10,358 bases of DNA from the NCBI GenBank assembly GCA_035651635.1, contig DASRFK010000252.1, positions 1-10,358 on the forward strand, read 5' to 3'. Below the pieces are notes generated by a model. The model was not told the DNA's origin and made no database searches. It worked only from the letters and a program-made list of their open reading frames with translations. Every line of letters begins with the position of its first letter. The first letter of the stretch is position 1. This DNA comes from JANXQE01 sp035651635. Its GTDB lineage: Bacteria; Verrucomicrobiota; Verrucomicrobiia; Limisphaerales; UBA8199. This document shows, piece after piece, positions 1 to 5,630 of this stretch. The translations under genes and the position numbers were made by a program.

Positions 1-67
1 ATTCGCTTTTGGCATCGAAATAGACCTTATCGATTGTGCCGCCGGTTGTGAAAAACTTGATCCTCAT
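1..67 (-). CDS. L-asparaginase family protein, N-terminal fragment
   Basis: The minus strand read from the ATG at 67-65 gives 22 codons to the window edge, beginning MRIKFFTTGGTIDKVYFDAK. The TTGGTIDK block is the N-terminal signature of the asparaginase/glutaminase fold (PF00710), in which the first Thr of the TGGT motif is the catalytic nucleophile. Family members hydrolyse asparagine or related amides to aspartate and ammonia. The rest of the protein lies outside the window, so domain completeness, the second active-site motif and localisation cannot be judged. An in-frame ATG nine codons upstream (94-92) is an alternative start. I prefer the internal one because it places the motif at the usual short distance from the N terminus, though neither has a clear Shine-Dalgarno. 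The tRNA-Gln gene lies upstream on the same strand. Confidence 0.75.
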   Translation of the reverse strand, partial: MRIKFFTTGGTIDKVYFDAKSE

Positions 68-119
68 GTGTGGCGACCCGGGGCCGGCAACCATTTGGCG
101 TGAACTGCGGCCGCCAGGT

Positions 120-193
120 TGGCTGTCCGGCATGGATTCGAACCATGACAAAGAGCTCCAAAGACTCTTGTGCTACCATTACACCACCGGACA
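120..193 (-). tRNA. tRNA-Gln (anticodon UUG) with encoded CCA
   Basis: The minus strand folds into a complete cloverleaf. The acceptor is TGTCCGG (193-187) pairing with CCGGACA (130-124). There is a short D arm around AATGGTAG. The anticodon stem AGAGT/GCTCT carries the seven-base loop CTTTGGA, giving anticodon TTG (glutamine, CAA codons). The T arm is CATGG-TTCGAAT-CCATG. The discriminator is G (123) and CCA is encoded at 122-120. The body is 71 nt without CCA. Every stem pairs with at most one G-T. The gene sits directly upstream of the asparaginase-family gene on the same strand. Confidence 0.95.
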
Positions 194-428
194 AGGCCGC
201 AGCCAAGCTAGCTTTCTGGCGGGGTCCACGCAAAGGAAAAGTGTGGAGTGCGGAGTGCGGAGTGCGGAATGGGTACTCCGAGAAGTTGCGAGCACCTGCG
301 GTGTTCTCATCTGCGGTTGCCCCGAATGCACCGCCAGCCCTCTTTGCGGCTTGGCGGCTTAGCGTGAGGTTCCCGATCGAGGTGGCGGCTCACGCCAAGA
401 CGCGAAGGCGCAAAGGCTGGATAGGCAG
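194..428. other. Non-coding spacer with short repeats
   Basis: Open frames cross this stretch, but their translations show no recognisable domain and the DNA is made of short repeated phrases: the GGAGTGC heptamer, a TCATCTGCG/TTGCCCCGAAT phrase at about 307-327 that recurs near 5601-5620, and a run of short GCGAAGGCGCAAAGG-like units at 398-416. I see no promoter or terminator I could defend here. Confidence 0.55.
245..268. repeat. 7-bp tandem repeat (GGAGTGC)n, about 3.4 copies
   Basis: Three exact head-to-tail copies of GGAGTGC plus a partial GGA. It lies in the non-coding spacer between the tRNA gene and the permease 3' end. There is no spacer structure and no coding potential of its own. 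Confidence 0.85.
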
Positions 429-1181
429 TTACCAGGCATCGTAGAGGAGTTTGAGAGTTAAGCCGAGGACGACGGCGAGGAAGATGGGGCGGATGAAGCG
501 GGTGCCGCGAGCGATGACCATCCGCGAGCCGATGCGAGCGCCGAGCAACTGGCCGATCCCCATGACCATGCCGATGATAAAATCAACTCGCCCCCCGGTC
601 AGGAAGAGCACGAGCGAGCTGAGGTTGCTCGCGAAGTTCATGACTTTGGTGTAGCCGGTGGCGCGGGTGAGGTTATAACCCAGGCCCATGACGCAAGCCA
701 CAGCCCAAAATGTTCCGGTGCCCGGACCAAAAAAGCCGTCATAGAATCCCAGGCCCAACCCAAAGATCATTTCGAAAGGCGCACGGCGCATTTTGGGGTG
801 AACGTCCTGCGCACCGAGTTTCGGTTTGAGCAGTACATACCCGGCCACGGCCGCAAGCAGGATGGGAATGGCTTTGCGCAGAAAGGCGGGATCGACTCGC
901 TGGACGGTTATGGCTCCGGCGGCCGCGCCCACGAGGGTGAAACAAAATCCCCGAACGCATTCTCGAACGGATACAGTCTTGGCCGCGGTATAATGCACGG
1001 CGGCGCTGGCGGAGCCGAAGGTCGCCTGGAGCTTATTGGTGCCCAAGGCTTCACGCGGCCCGAGGCCAAGGCTGAGCAGCACGGGCAGGGTGATTAAGCC
1101 GCCACCGCCGGCAATCGAATCCACAAAACCCGCCGCCAGGCCGGTCGTGAATAAGAGTGGCAACTGCCAGTGGGCGGTCAT
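429..1181 (-). CDS. TauE/SafE-family (YfcA-like) membrane permease
   Basis: A 250-residue integral membrane protein of the TSUP (sulfite exporter TauE/SafE, PF01925) family. Members carry sulfur-containing anions or other small organic acids across the inner membrane, but the substrate here cannot be read from sequence. Two family hallmarks are present: a glycine-rich turn AGGGGLITLP after the first hydrophobic stretch (about residues 24-33), followed by GTNK, and a second repeat YDGFFGPGTGTF near the middle. About eight hydrophobic segments alternate with short basic loops, and the length is typical. The frame is open upstream to 1343, but the extra 54 residues are hydrophilic, Arg-rich and cover spacer DNA, so I start at the ATG at 1181-1179, which is followed at once by the first membrane segment. 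The Shine-Dalgarno is weak. The serine acetyltransferase gene is divergent, and a sulfur-related link is possible but unproven. Confidence 0.88.
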   Translation of the reverse strand: MTAHWQLPLLFTTGLAAGFVDSIAGGGGLITLPVLLSLGLGPREALGTNKLQATFGSASAAVHYTAAKTVSVRECVRGFCFTLVGAAAGAITVQRVDPAFLRKAIPILLAAVAGYVLLKPKLGAQDVHPKMRRAPFEMIFGLGLGFYDGFFGPGTGTFWAVACVMGLGYNLTRATGYTKVMNFASNLSSLVLFLTGGRVDFIIGMVMGIGQLLGARIGSRMVIARGTRFIRPIFLAVVLGLTLKLLYDAW

Positions 1182-1357
1182 TGATGACGGACAGTATCGA
1201 CGCGTGGGCTGGTTGTCCCGCCGGAACAGCAAGGGGCGCCGGTGGACCCACGCCGAATATGACCGCCCCTCCATGGACCCCGCAGATTCGGGGCGACCAC
1301 ATATGGAGCCGCGCCGGCGCGCGGATTTTCCAGTCCAATGCAACTAGGATCTCAAAA

Positions 1358-1393
1358 TTCCCCTCACCCCACCGTCTCCCAAGGGGAGAGGGA
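1358..1393. repeat. Palindromic CCCTCACC...GGGAGAGGG repeat, copy 1
   Basis: It begins TTCCCCTCACCCC and continues into CTCCC-AAGG-GGGAG-type complementarity (CTCCC at 1376-1380, GGGGAGAGGG from 1383). It has the same sequence plan as the copies at 1455-1492, 2626-2650, 7520-7556 and 7577-7613, and lies in inverted orientation to copy 2. Confidence 0.8.
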
Positions 1394-1454
1394 GAAATCT
1401 GTTCAGCCAGTGATCGAAACCGAGGCCGATCTACTATTTTAGCGTTCGCTGCCA

Positions 1455-1492
1455 TTCCCTCTCCCTTTGGGAGAGGGCCAGGGTGAGGGGAA
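1455..1492. repeat. Palindromic CCCTCACC...GGGAGAGGG repeat, copy 2 (inverted)
   Basis: This is the reverse complement of the family plan: CCCTCTCCCTTTGGGAGAGGG followed (in two pieces) by CCAGGGTGAGGGGA. The inner part is itself a palindrome (CCCTCTCCC with GGGAGAGGG, loop TTT). Together with copy 1 it could form one long stem about 135 nt across. Confidence 0.82.
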
Positions 1493-1659
1493 TCGCGCAG
1501 AAGGAGCTTCAGCGTCAGCAGAGGTGGTTGGTTGCTGCGGGCAACGGATGCCCGCGCGCCGTTTCGGATTTCGGATTTGCTGCGAGGACCTATCATGGAA
1601 CTCAGCTGAATAATGGGCGGTTTCTTGCCTTGCGGGGGGACTTAAGGGATACTCTCGGG

Positions 1660-2592
1660 GTGCAGTTAAGTGCCACCCAAGTCACCGAGCGGCTGCTGGA
1701 TTCTTACAAACATACCGGCGGCATCAATCATTTGGACGGAAAAAATCTACCGTCCAAGCGGGCGATAGCGCGCATTTCAATGGACCTGCTGCGATTGCTG
1801 TTCCCGGGGTTCTTTGACGAAAAACTGATTCATTCCTCCGAGCTCAAGGCCGAGACGGGACAAATGGTCGAGGGTGTCCTGGCGGCACTGGAGGCTGAAG
1901 TGGCCAAAAGTCTCGAGTATAGTCCGCCGCCCGAGTTACAGATAGGCAAGCGCGATCTCAAACCTATCGCCCGGGCTTACACGCTGGAGTTTCTGGAGAG
2001 CTTGCCCCGAATTCGGGACCTGTTGCAGACCGACACCGAAGCGGCGTATAACGGAGACCCGGCGGCCTTGAGCAAAGAAGAGGTGATCGTAGCCTACCCG
2101 TTCATCGAAGCGATCGCGGTTCAGCGGTTAGCCCATGAGCTTTATCTGAAGAATGTACCTCTAATTCCGCGTATTATGACCGAGTGGGCGCATACGCGCA
2201 CGGGGATGGACTTGCATCCTGGAGCGAGGATCGGGTCGCATTTTTTTGTGGATCACTGCACCGGAACTGTGGTGGGCGAGACCAGTATCATCGGCGACCA
2301 CGTGAAAATGTATCAGGGGGTGGGTTTGGTGGCGCGCTCGCTGGCGGCCGGCCAGGCCCTGCGCGGAAAACAACGGCACCCGACGATTGAAGATCATGTG
2401 ACCATTTATGCCGGCGCCACGATCATGGGCGGCGATACCGTGATTGGCGAACACAGTACCATCGGGGCAAATGTTTTTCTGACGACGAGTGTTCCCCCGC
2501 ATTCGCTGGTGATTCAGGAAGAGGCCAATGTAAAAGTGACGAGCAAGAAAGACCGCGATAAAGGTTCATCGGCGGCTGATTTCACGGTCTGA
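1660..2592 (+). CDS. Serine O-acetyltransferase (EpsC/SrpH-like long form)
   Basis: Transfers acetyl from acetyl-CoA to L-serine, giving O-acetylserine for cysteine synthesis in the cytoplasm. From the GTG at 1660 the protein has 310 residues, which fits the long EpsC-type form: a helical N-terminal domain containing YKHTGGINHLDGKNLPS, then a left-handed beta-helix of hexapeptide repeats (about residues 180-290). The catalytic pair is seen as Asp184 in DLHPGARIG and His199 in DHCTGTVVGET, the counterparts of Asp143 and His158 of E. coli CysE. GKQRHPTIED supplies the second active-site His. The start is uncertain: the frame has no ATG upstream and stays open to a GTG at 1483 inside a palindromic repeat, and a TTG lies at 1630. 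GTG 1660 has AAGGGA ten bases upstream and leaves a family-like N terminus. The downstream kinase gene is convergent. Confidence 0.88.
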   Translation: MQLSATQVTERLLDSYKHTGGINHLDGKNLPSKRAIARISMDLLRLLFPGFFDEKLIHSSELKAETGQMVEGVLAALEAEVAKSLEYSPPPELQIGKRDLKPIARAYTLEFLESLPRIRDLLQTDTEAAYNGDPAALSKEEVIVAYPFIEAIAVQRLAHELYLKNVPLIPRIMTEWAHTRTGMDLHPGARIGSHFFVDHCTGTVVGETSIIGDHVKMYQGVGLVARSLAAGQALRGKQRHPTIEDHVTIYAGATIMGGDTVIGEHSTIGANVFLTTSVPPHSLVIQEEANVKVTSKKDRDKGSSAADFTV

Positions 2593-2625
2593 AAGACAAA
2601 GCGGCTGGGGCGCTGGTTGGAGAAA

Positions 2626-2650
2626 GTTCGCCCTCACCCCCGGGGAGAGG
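2626..2650. repeat. Palindromic CCCTCACC...GGAGAGG repeat, shortened copy 3
   Basis: GTTCGCCCTCACCCCCGGGG followed by AGAGG, between the 3' ends of two convergent genes. The core CCTC/GAGG and CCCC/GGGG are self-complementary, so it may also serve as a weak bidirectional terminator stem. There is no clear T run on either side. Confidence 0.65.
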
Positions 2651-2664
2651 CACGGCGGTTGACC

Positions 2665-3564
2665 TCAGAATTTAGTAAGCCGCTCCAGTTCCCGCACACG
2701 CGCTTCGATCTGACGGCGGGTCACTTTGGTCGTGCGGGTCAGGCCAAAGCCCTCGCAACAGAACGAAGCGACCACGCTGCCGTAGACCATGGCCCGGCGG
2801 ATGTTCTGATCAACGCTTCCTTTGGCTGAGGCCAGATAACCCATCATGCCGCCGACGAATGAATCGCCGGCTCCCGTTGGATCCATCACCGAGTCGAGCG
2901 GGTAAGCCGGGCAAATGAAGAAGCCCTTCGGACCGGAGAGTAGCGAGCCGTGCGAGCCCTTTTTGATGATCACATAGCGCGGGCCCATTTTGTGGATTTT
3001 CCTTAGGGCATTGAAGACATTGTCTTCCTTGGTCAACTGGTGGGCTTCGCTGTCGTTGAGGACAAAGGCGTCGAGATGCTTGAGGAGTTTGAGCAGGTCT
3101 GGCAGAGCGATGTTCAGCCACAAATCCATGGTGTCGGCCGCGACAAATTTCGGGCGCCGCATTTGGCTCAGAACGTGCATCTGCAGAGAAGGGGCGATAT
3201 TGGCCAGCAGCACAAAAGGCGCGCGCTGGTGGGTCTGAGGCAGGGTGGGAGTGAAAGTCTCAAACACACCCAGCTCGGTGAGCAGCGTGCGCCGATTATT
3301 CATGTTCAGCTCGTATTCCCCGGACCAATGGAAAGTCTTTCCGGGCAGGATCTGCAGCCCCGCCAGTCCAATCCGATGACGTTTATAAAGTTCGAGGTAA
3401 CGCTTGGGAAAATCTTCGCCCACGACCCCGACCAACTCGACCGGAGCAAAGAAGCTCGCGGCGACGGCGGCGTGGCTGGCCGAGCCACCGAGCAGCTTAG
3501 GGTTTTCGGCTTTGGGTGTTTTGATCGAATCCAGCGCTGTGGAGCCAACAATCAATACGCTCAT
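2665..3564 (-). CDS. PfkB/ribokinase-family sugar kinase
   Basis: A cytoplasmic ATP-dependent kinase of the PfkB family (PF00294), 299 residues, the normal family length. The N-terminal substrate-binding GG motif is GGSASHAA (residues 26-33). NDSE at 170-173 matches the family N-x-x-E metal/phosphate motif. The C-terminal signature DPTGAGDSF lies at 228-236, with the general base Asp234 and the GAGD anion hole intact, so the enzyme should be active. The substrate is not determined; sugars and nucleosides are both possible in this family. The ATG at 3564 is preceded by GAGG (minus strand, 3577-3574) nine bases upstream, so the start is well supported. It is monocistronic as far as can be seen: the acetyltransferase converges on its 3' end, and the 234-bp structured region separates it from thiE upstream on the same strand. 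Confidence 0.92.
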   Translation of the reverse strand: MSVLIVGSTALDSIKTPKAENPKLLGGSASHAAVAASFFAPVELVGVVGEDFPKRYLELYKRHRIGLAGLQILPGKTFHWSGEYELNMNNRRTLLTELGVFETFTPTLPQTHQRAPFVLLANIAPSLQMHVLSQMRRPKFVAADTMDLWLNIALPDLLKLLKHLDAFVLNDSEAHQLTKEDNVFNALRKIHKMGPRYVIIKKGSHGSLLSGPKGFFICPAYPLDSVMDPTGAGDSFVGGMMGYLASAKGSVDQNIRRAMVYGSVVASFCCEGFGLTRTTKVTRRQIEARVRELERLTKF

Positions 3565-3609
3565 ATTCTGTGACCTCAGTCAGTTCGGTATTAGGACCGG
3601 CGGAAAGTA

Positions 3610-3649
3610 AGTGGTCATGAACATAAATACAATGATGTTCATGACCACT
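3610..3649. repeat. Perfect 15-bp inverted repeat, 10-nt loop
   Basis: AGTGGTCATGAACAT at 3610-3624 and its exact reverse complement ATGTTCATGACCACT at 3635-3649, separated by AAATACAATG. It sits 46 bases upstream of the kinase start codon. It could be an operator, an RNA hairpin in the kinase leader, or a repeat-family member. No T run follows on either strand, so a terminator role is not favoured. Confidence 0.85.
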
Positions 3650-3777
3650 AAGAGCGTATTTCAAAAATTTGGTTTGGAGTCCCGCCTTTAGGCGGCCCGG
3701 CGCCAAAACCGCCCGAAGGCGGGACTCCAAACCCAGGTGCCCACGCCCAACCGAGGTTTTAAAACACGCTGTAAGTG
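3646..3777. mobile_element. MITE-like palindromic element (no transposase)
   Basis: Imperfect terminal inverted repeats of 21 bp (3646-3666 and 3757-3777, 17 of 21 positions complementary) bracket a strong central hairpin. The outer ends read AGCGT...ACGCT and are flanked by a TAAG direct repeat (3649-3652 and 3772-3775), which could be a target duplication. The element is about 120-130 bp, has no ORF of its own and lies between two same-strand genes. That it moves is inference: the architecture is what is seen. Confidence 0.5.
3671..3733 (-). terminator. Long hairpin followed by T run; possible thiE-operon terminator
   Basis: An 18-bp perfect stem (GGTTTGGAGTCCCGCCTT at 3671-3688 with 3716-3733), extended after a two-base mismatch by GGCGG/CCGCC (3691-3695 with 3709-3713), closes a 13-nt loop. 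On the minus strand the stem is followed by AAATTTTTGA, so it could end transcription coming leftward from thiE. The same hairpin is the core of the MITE-like element, so termination may be secondary. Confidence 0.5.
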
Positions 3778-3798
3778 AGGCGCGAGAAGGCCGCAATC

Positions 3799-4443
3799 TC
3801 AAACCCGGCCGAGGGCTTCTTTAAACTCGCGGCAGCGTTTAGCGACATCGGGCGCGCTCAAGATGGCGGACACGACGCAAATTCGCCTTGCTCCCGCTGC
3901 GATGACGTCGTCGAGGTTCTCCAGAGTGATGCCCCCGATGGCGAACCAAGGGACGGTTACGTGAGCCGCGGCCCAGCGGACATATTCGAGAGTAACGGGC
4001 TGGGCAGCCGGCTTTGTAGCGGTGGCGTAGACCGGGCCGATGGCGAGGTAATCGGCGCCGGCCTGGAGAGCCCGCTGAGCTTGAGCGGGGCCGTGCGTGC
4101 TTAAGCCGATGAACGGAACGGAACTTCCTTTCCTGAGTTGCTCGATGTTGTCAAAACCGGCCCCGAAAAAATCTTCCTGCCCGAGGTGACAAAAATCGGC
4201 GCCAACTTCTCGTGCCAGGTCCAAATAATCGTTAACCACGAGCCCGACGTCCGCGGCTTGAGTAACTGCACGGACGGTGCGCGCCAAGGGGCTTACGAGA
4301 TCGAGTGACGCACCTTTGGCGCGCACCTGGATCAAATCGGCGCCGCCATCGCAAAGTTGCCGAGCAACGGTTTCGGGCGACCGGCCGTGCAGGTAGGCGG
4401 TGTCAACGAACGCGTAGAGACGGCATTCGGAGAGGGGTTTCAT
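3799..4443 (-). CDS. thiE: Thiamine-phosphate synthase
   Basis: Joins HMP-pyrophosphate and the thiazole phosphate to give thiamine monophosphate in the cytoplasm. It is a 214-residue TIM barrel of normal ThiE/TMP-TENI length (PF02581). Motifs in order: IQVRAKG (38-44, pyrophosphate-binding Arg/Lys strand), ND (71-72), HLGQED (86-91), GLSTH (113-117), AIGPVYATATK (134-144), FAIGGI (167-172) and VSAIL (191-195). All expected binding positions look filled. It is the last gene of a leftward run and starts 35 bases after the oxidoreductase stop. No good Shine-Dalgarno precedes the ATG; the gap is mostly a GTTATCAA tandem repeat, so translation may rely on coupling or a leaderless-like mode. No thi-box (TPP riboswitch) is visible in the short gap. 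Other thiamine genes are absent nearby. Confidence 0.93.
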   Translation of the reverse strand: MKPLSECRLYAFVDTAYLHGRSPETVARQLCDGGADLIQVRAKGASLDLVSPLARTVRAVTQAADVGLVVNDYLDLAREVGADFCHLGQEDFFGAGFDNIEQLRKGSSVPFIGLSTHGPAQAQRALQAGADYLAIGPVYATATKPAAQPVTLEYVRWAAAHVTVPWFAIGGITLENLDDVIAAGARRICVVSAILSAPDVAKRCREFKEALGRV

Positions 4444-4446
4444 TGG

Positions 4447-4466
4447 GTTATCAAGTTATCAAGTTA
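4447..4466. repeat. 8-bp tandem repeat (GTTATCAA), 2.5 copies, in thiE 5' gap
   Basis: GTTATCAA twice plus GTTA, occupying most of the 35-base gap between the oxidoreductase stop and the thiE start, where a ribosome binding site would normally lie. It is followed by a shorter CAGGTTGCAGGTT direct repeat running into the oxidoreductase 3' end. Confidence 0.75.
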
Positions 4467-4478
4467 CAGGTTGCAGGT

Positions 4479-5516
4479 TCATCTGGTGCAATTGAAGAAG
4501 AGGCGCCAGAGGGCGTCCCAATTCAAAAGCGATCGGCCGAGGCTTCCCTGGGCGGCGGGCAAGAACATCAATGCCTGAAGCCAGCGCGCCCAAAAGAGGC
4601 GCTGACGGAAAGCGGTGTCGCAGGCGCGGGCGATGGCAGTGCGAGTCGCGACCCATCCCAATTGGCCGCGCGAGTAGGCGCTGATGGGATCGAGCGCCAG
4701 TTCGGCGGCTTCGAACGCCATCGACATTCCGTTGCCGGTCAGCGGCGGAATCAGGGTGAGCGCATCGCCCAGCCGGCACTCGGCAGCGTCTGCTGCTCGT
4801 TGTGGTCGCAAAGACAAACCGGCAACCGAGCAGAAGGAAGTTTCGTCAAAAACGGCGTTCGCCAGACGCGCTTGCAGGGGCGTGCCGGCCAAACCATGCA
4901 AAAGCTCGTTTGGAGAAGGAGGCGCCATTCCGGGTCGAGCGCGAAAAAGTCCACAAACATTTACCTCGCCGCGCGGTAAGCGGCTTAATCCGACATAGCC
5001 ATAGTGGGAGCAGTGCATCTCGAGGTCAGCACCGAGTTGGGCCTGGCGCGCATGAACCTTAAGGCCGAACCAGCGCCACCCATCTTCATTTGGCCGCATC
5101 CGCCGCCCGTTCGCCAGAACAATCCCATCGGTGGCCTGATTGCCGTTCCAGCGGGAATTCTCTCGCAGTTCGCCACCGAGGGAACGAAAACATTCGGCCA
5201 GAAGCGCATCCAGGTCGAAGCGAGACAAGCACAAGGCGGGGGATAGCAGTCGGCGAACGGGTGAGCTGGCGTTTCCAAGAAAAAACTGAGCCGTATTCGA
5301 GAAGATGACGCCTGCTTGCCGCAATGATTCCATCAAACCAAGCCTGAGCAGAACGGCCTGGCCTCGCCCGCTGATGAACTCTCCACAGACACGATGCCGG
5401 GGATAACGGCCCGCTTCCCAGACGGTCACGGGAATGTTGCGTTGGCGCAGACCGATTCCCAAGGTCAAACCGGCCAGGCCTCCGCCAACAATCGTAATGG
5501 GCCTACTGCCGTTCAT
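4479..5516 (-). CDS. FAD-dependent oxidoreductase (geranylgeranyl-reductase/hydroxylase type)
   Basis: A flavoprotein of 345 residues. The N-terminal dinucleotide-binding fold reads ITIVGGGLAGLTLGI (GxGxxG at residues 11-16). PRHRVCGEFISGRG (39-52) is the R-x-C-G-E block of the geranylgeranyl-reductase-like subgroup. The second FAD motif is LGDALTLIPPLTGNGMSMAF (249-268). It probably hydroxylates, oxidises or reduces the polyketide made by the upstream synthase, comparable in position to SrsC in the Streptomyces srs operon; this is inference from context. The start is well supported: the ATG at 5516 has GGAGG (minus strand, 5527-5523) six bases upstream, which beats the TTG at 5576 that would add 20 residues. 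There is no signal peptide. It follows the methyltransferase by 114 bases and precedes thiE by 35 on the same strand. Confidence 0.88.
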   Translation of the reverse strand: MNGSRPITIVGGGLAGLTLGIGLRQRNIPVTVWEAGRYPRHRVCGEFISGRGQAVLLRLGLMESLRQAGVIFSNTAQFFLGNASSPVRRLLSPALCLSRFDLDALLAECFRSLGGELRENSRWNGNQATDGIVLANGRRMRPNEDGWRWFGLKVHARQAQLGADLEMHCSHYGYVGLSRLPRGEVNVCGLFRARPGMAPPSPNELLHGLAGTPLQARLANAVFDETSFCSVAGLSLRPQRAADAAECRLGDALTLIPPLTGNGMSMAFEAAELALDPISAYSRGQLGWVATRTAIARACDTAFRQRLFWARWLQALMFLPAAQGSLGRSLLNWDALWRLFFNCTR

Positions 5517-5599
5517 GGAAAGCCTCCACGATCGCAAAAGGATCCTCCACGGGAACCTTGAACCCAGTTGCTCCAATGCTTCCCCCGGGGCTCTTCTTC

Positions 5600-5620
5600 C
5601 TCATCTGCGTTGCCCCGAAT
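5600..5620. repeat. Dispersed TCATCTGCGTTGCCCCGAAT phrase
   Basis: Matches 307-327 with a single-base insertion (TCATCTGCGGTTGCCCCGAAT, given there in two halves TCATCTGCGG and TTGCCCCGAAT). Both copies are in non-coding gaps, here between the methyltransferase and oxidoreductase genes. Confidence 0.6.
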
Positions 5621-5630
5621 CTGCGGAGGT

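Larger units (their letters stand above)
1182..1659. other. Divergent intergenic region with palindromic repeats
   Basis: This 478-bp gap between the divergent permease and acetyltransferase genes holds a short hairpin (CCCCG 1278-1282 with CGGGG 1289-1293, flanked by CTCCAT/ATGGAG at 1269 and 1303), two inverted copies of the CCCTCACC/GGGAGAGGG repeat (1358-1393 and 1455-1492), and a tandem TTTCGGA run at about 1562-1575. A four-codon ORF with a good AGGA site (1595-1609) lies near its right end. Promoters for both genes should be here, but I cannot point to convincing -35/-10 pairs. Confidence 0.6.

Noticed and set aside
245..268. Short CRISPR-like repetition
   Set aside because: The 7-bp units are contiguous with no spacers; it is a simple tandem repeat.
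27..444. Overlapping open frames on both strands around the tRNA gene
   Set aside because: They cover the tRNA and short-repeat spacer, and their translations have no domain or coding character.
1051..1596. 181-codon minus-strand frame
   Set aside because: It runs across the palindromic repeats and overlaps the permease gene in another frame; the translation is Pro/Arg-rich repeat read-through.
1483..1659. N-terminal extension of the serine acetyltransferase from GTG 1483
   Set aside because: The start lies inside a palindromic repeat and the extra 59 residues read through a TTTCGGA tandem run with no family similarity.
4444..4478. TPP riboswitch upstream of thiE
   Set aside because: Only 35 bases are available and no thi-box bases are seen. 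A look upstream of the operon (7413-7774, minus strand) also found no CTGAGA core.
4305..4979. 224-codon plus-strand frame
   Set aside because: Antisense to thiE and the oxidoreductase, both with clear motifs; the translation is low-complexity Gly/Arg/Gln.
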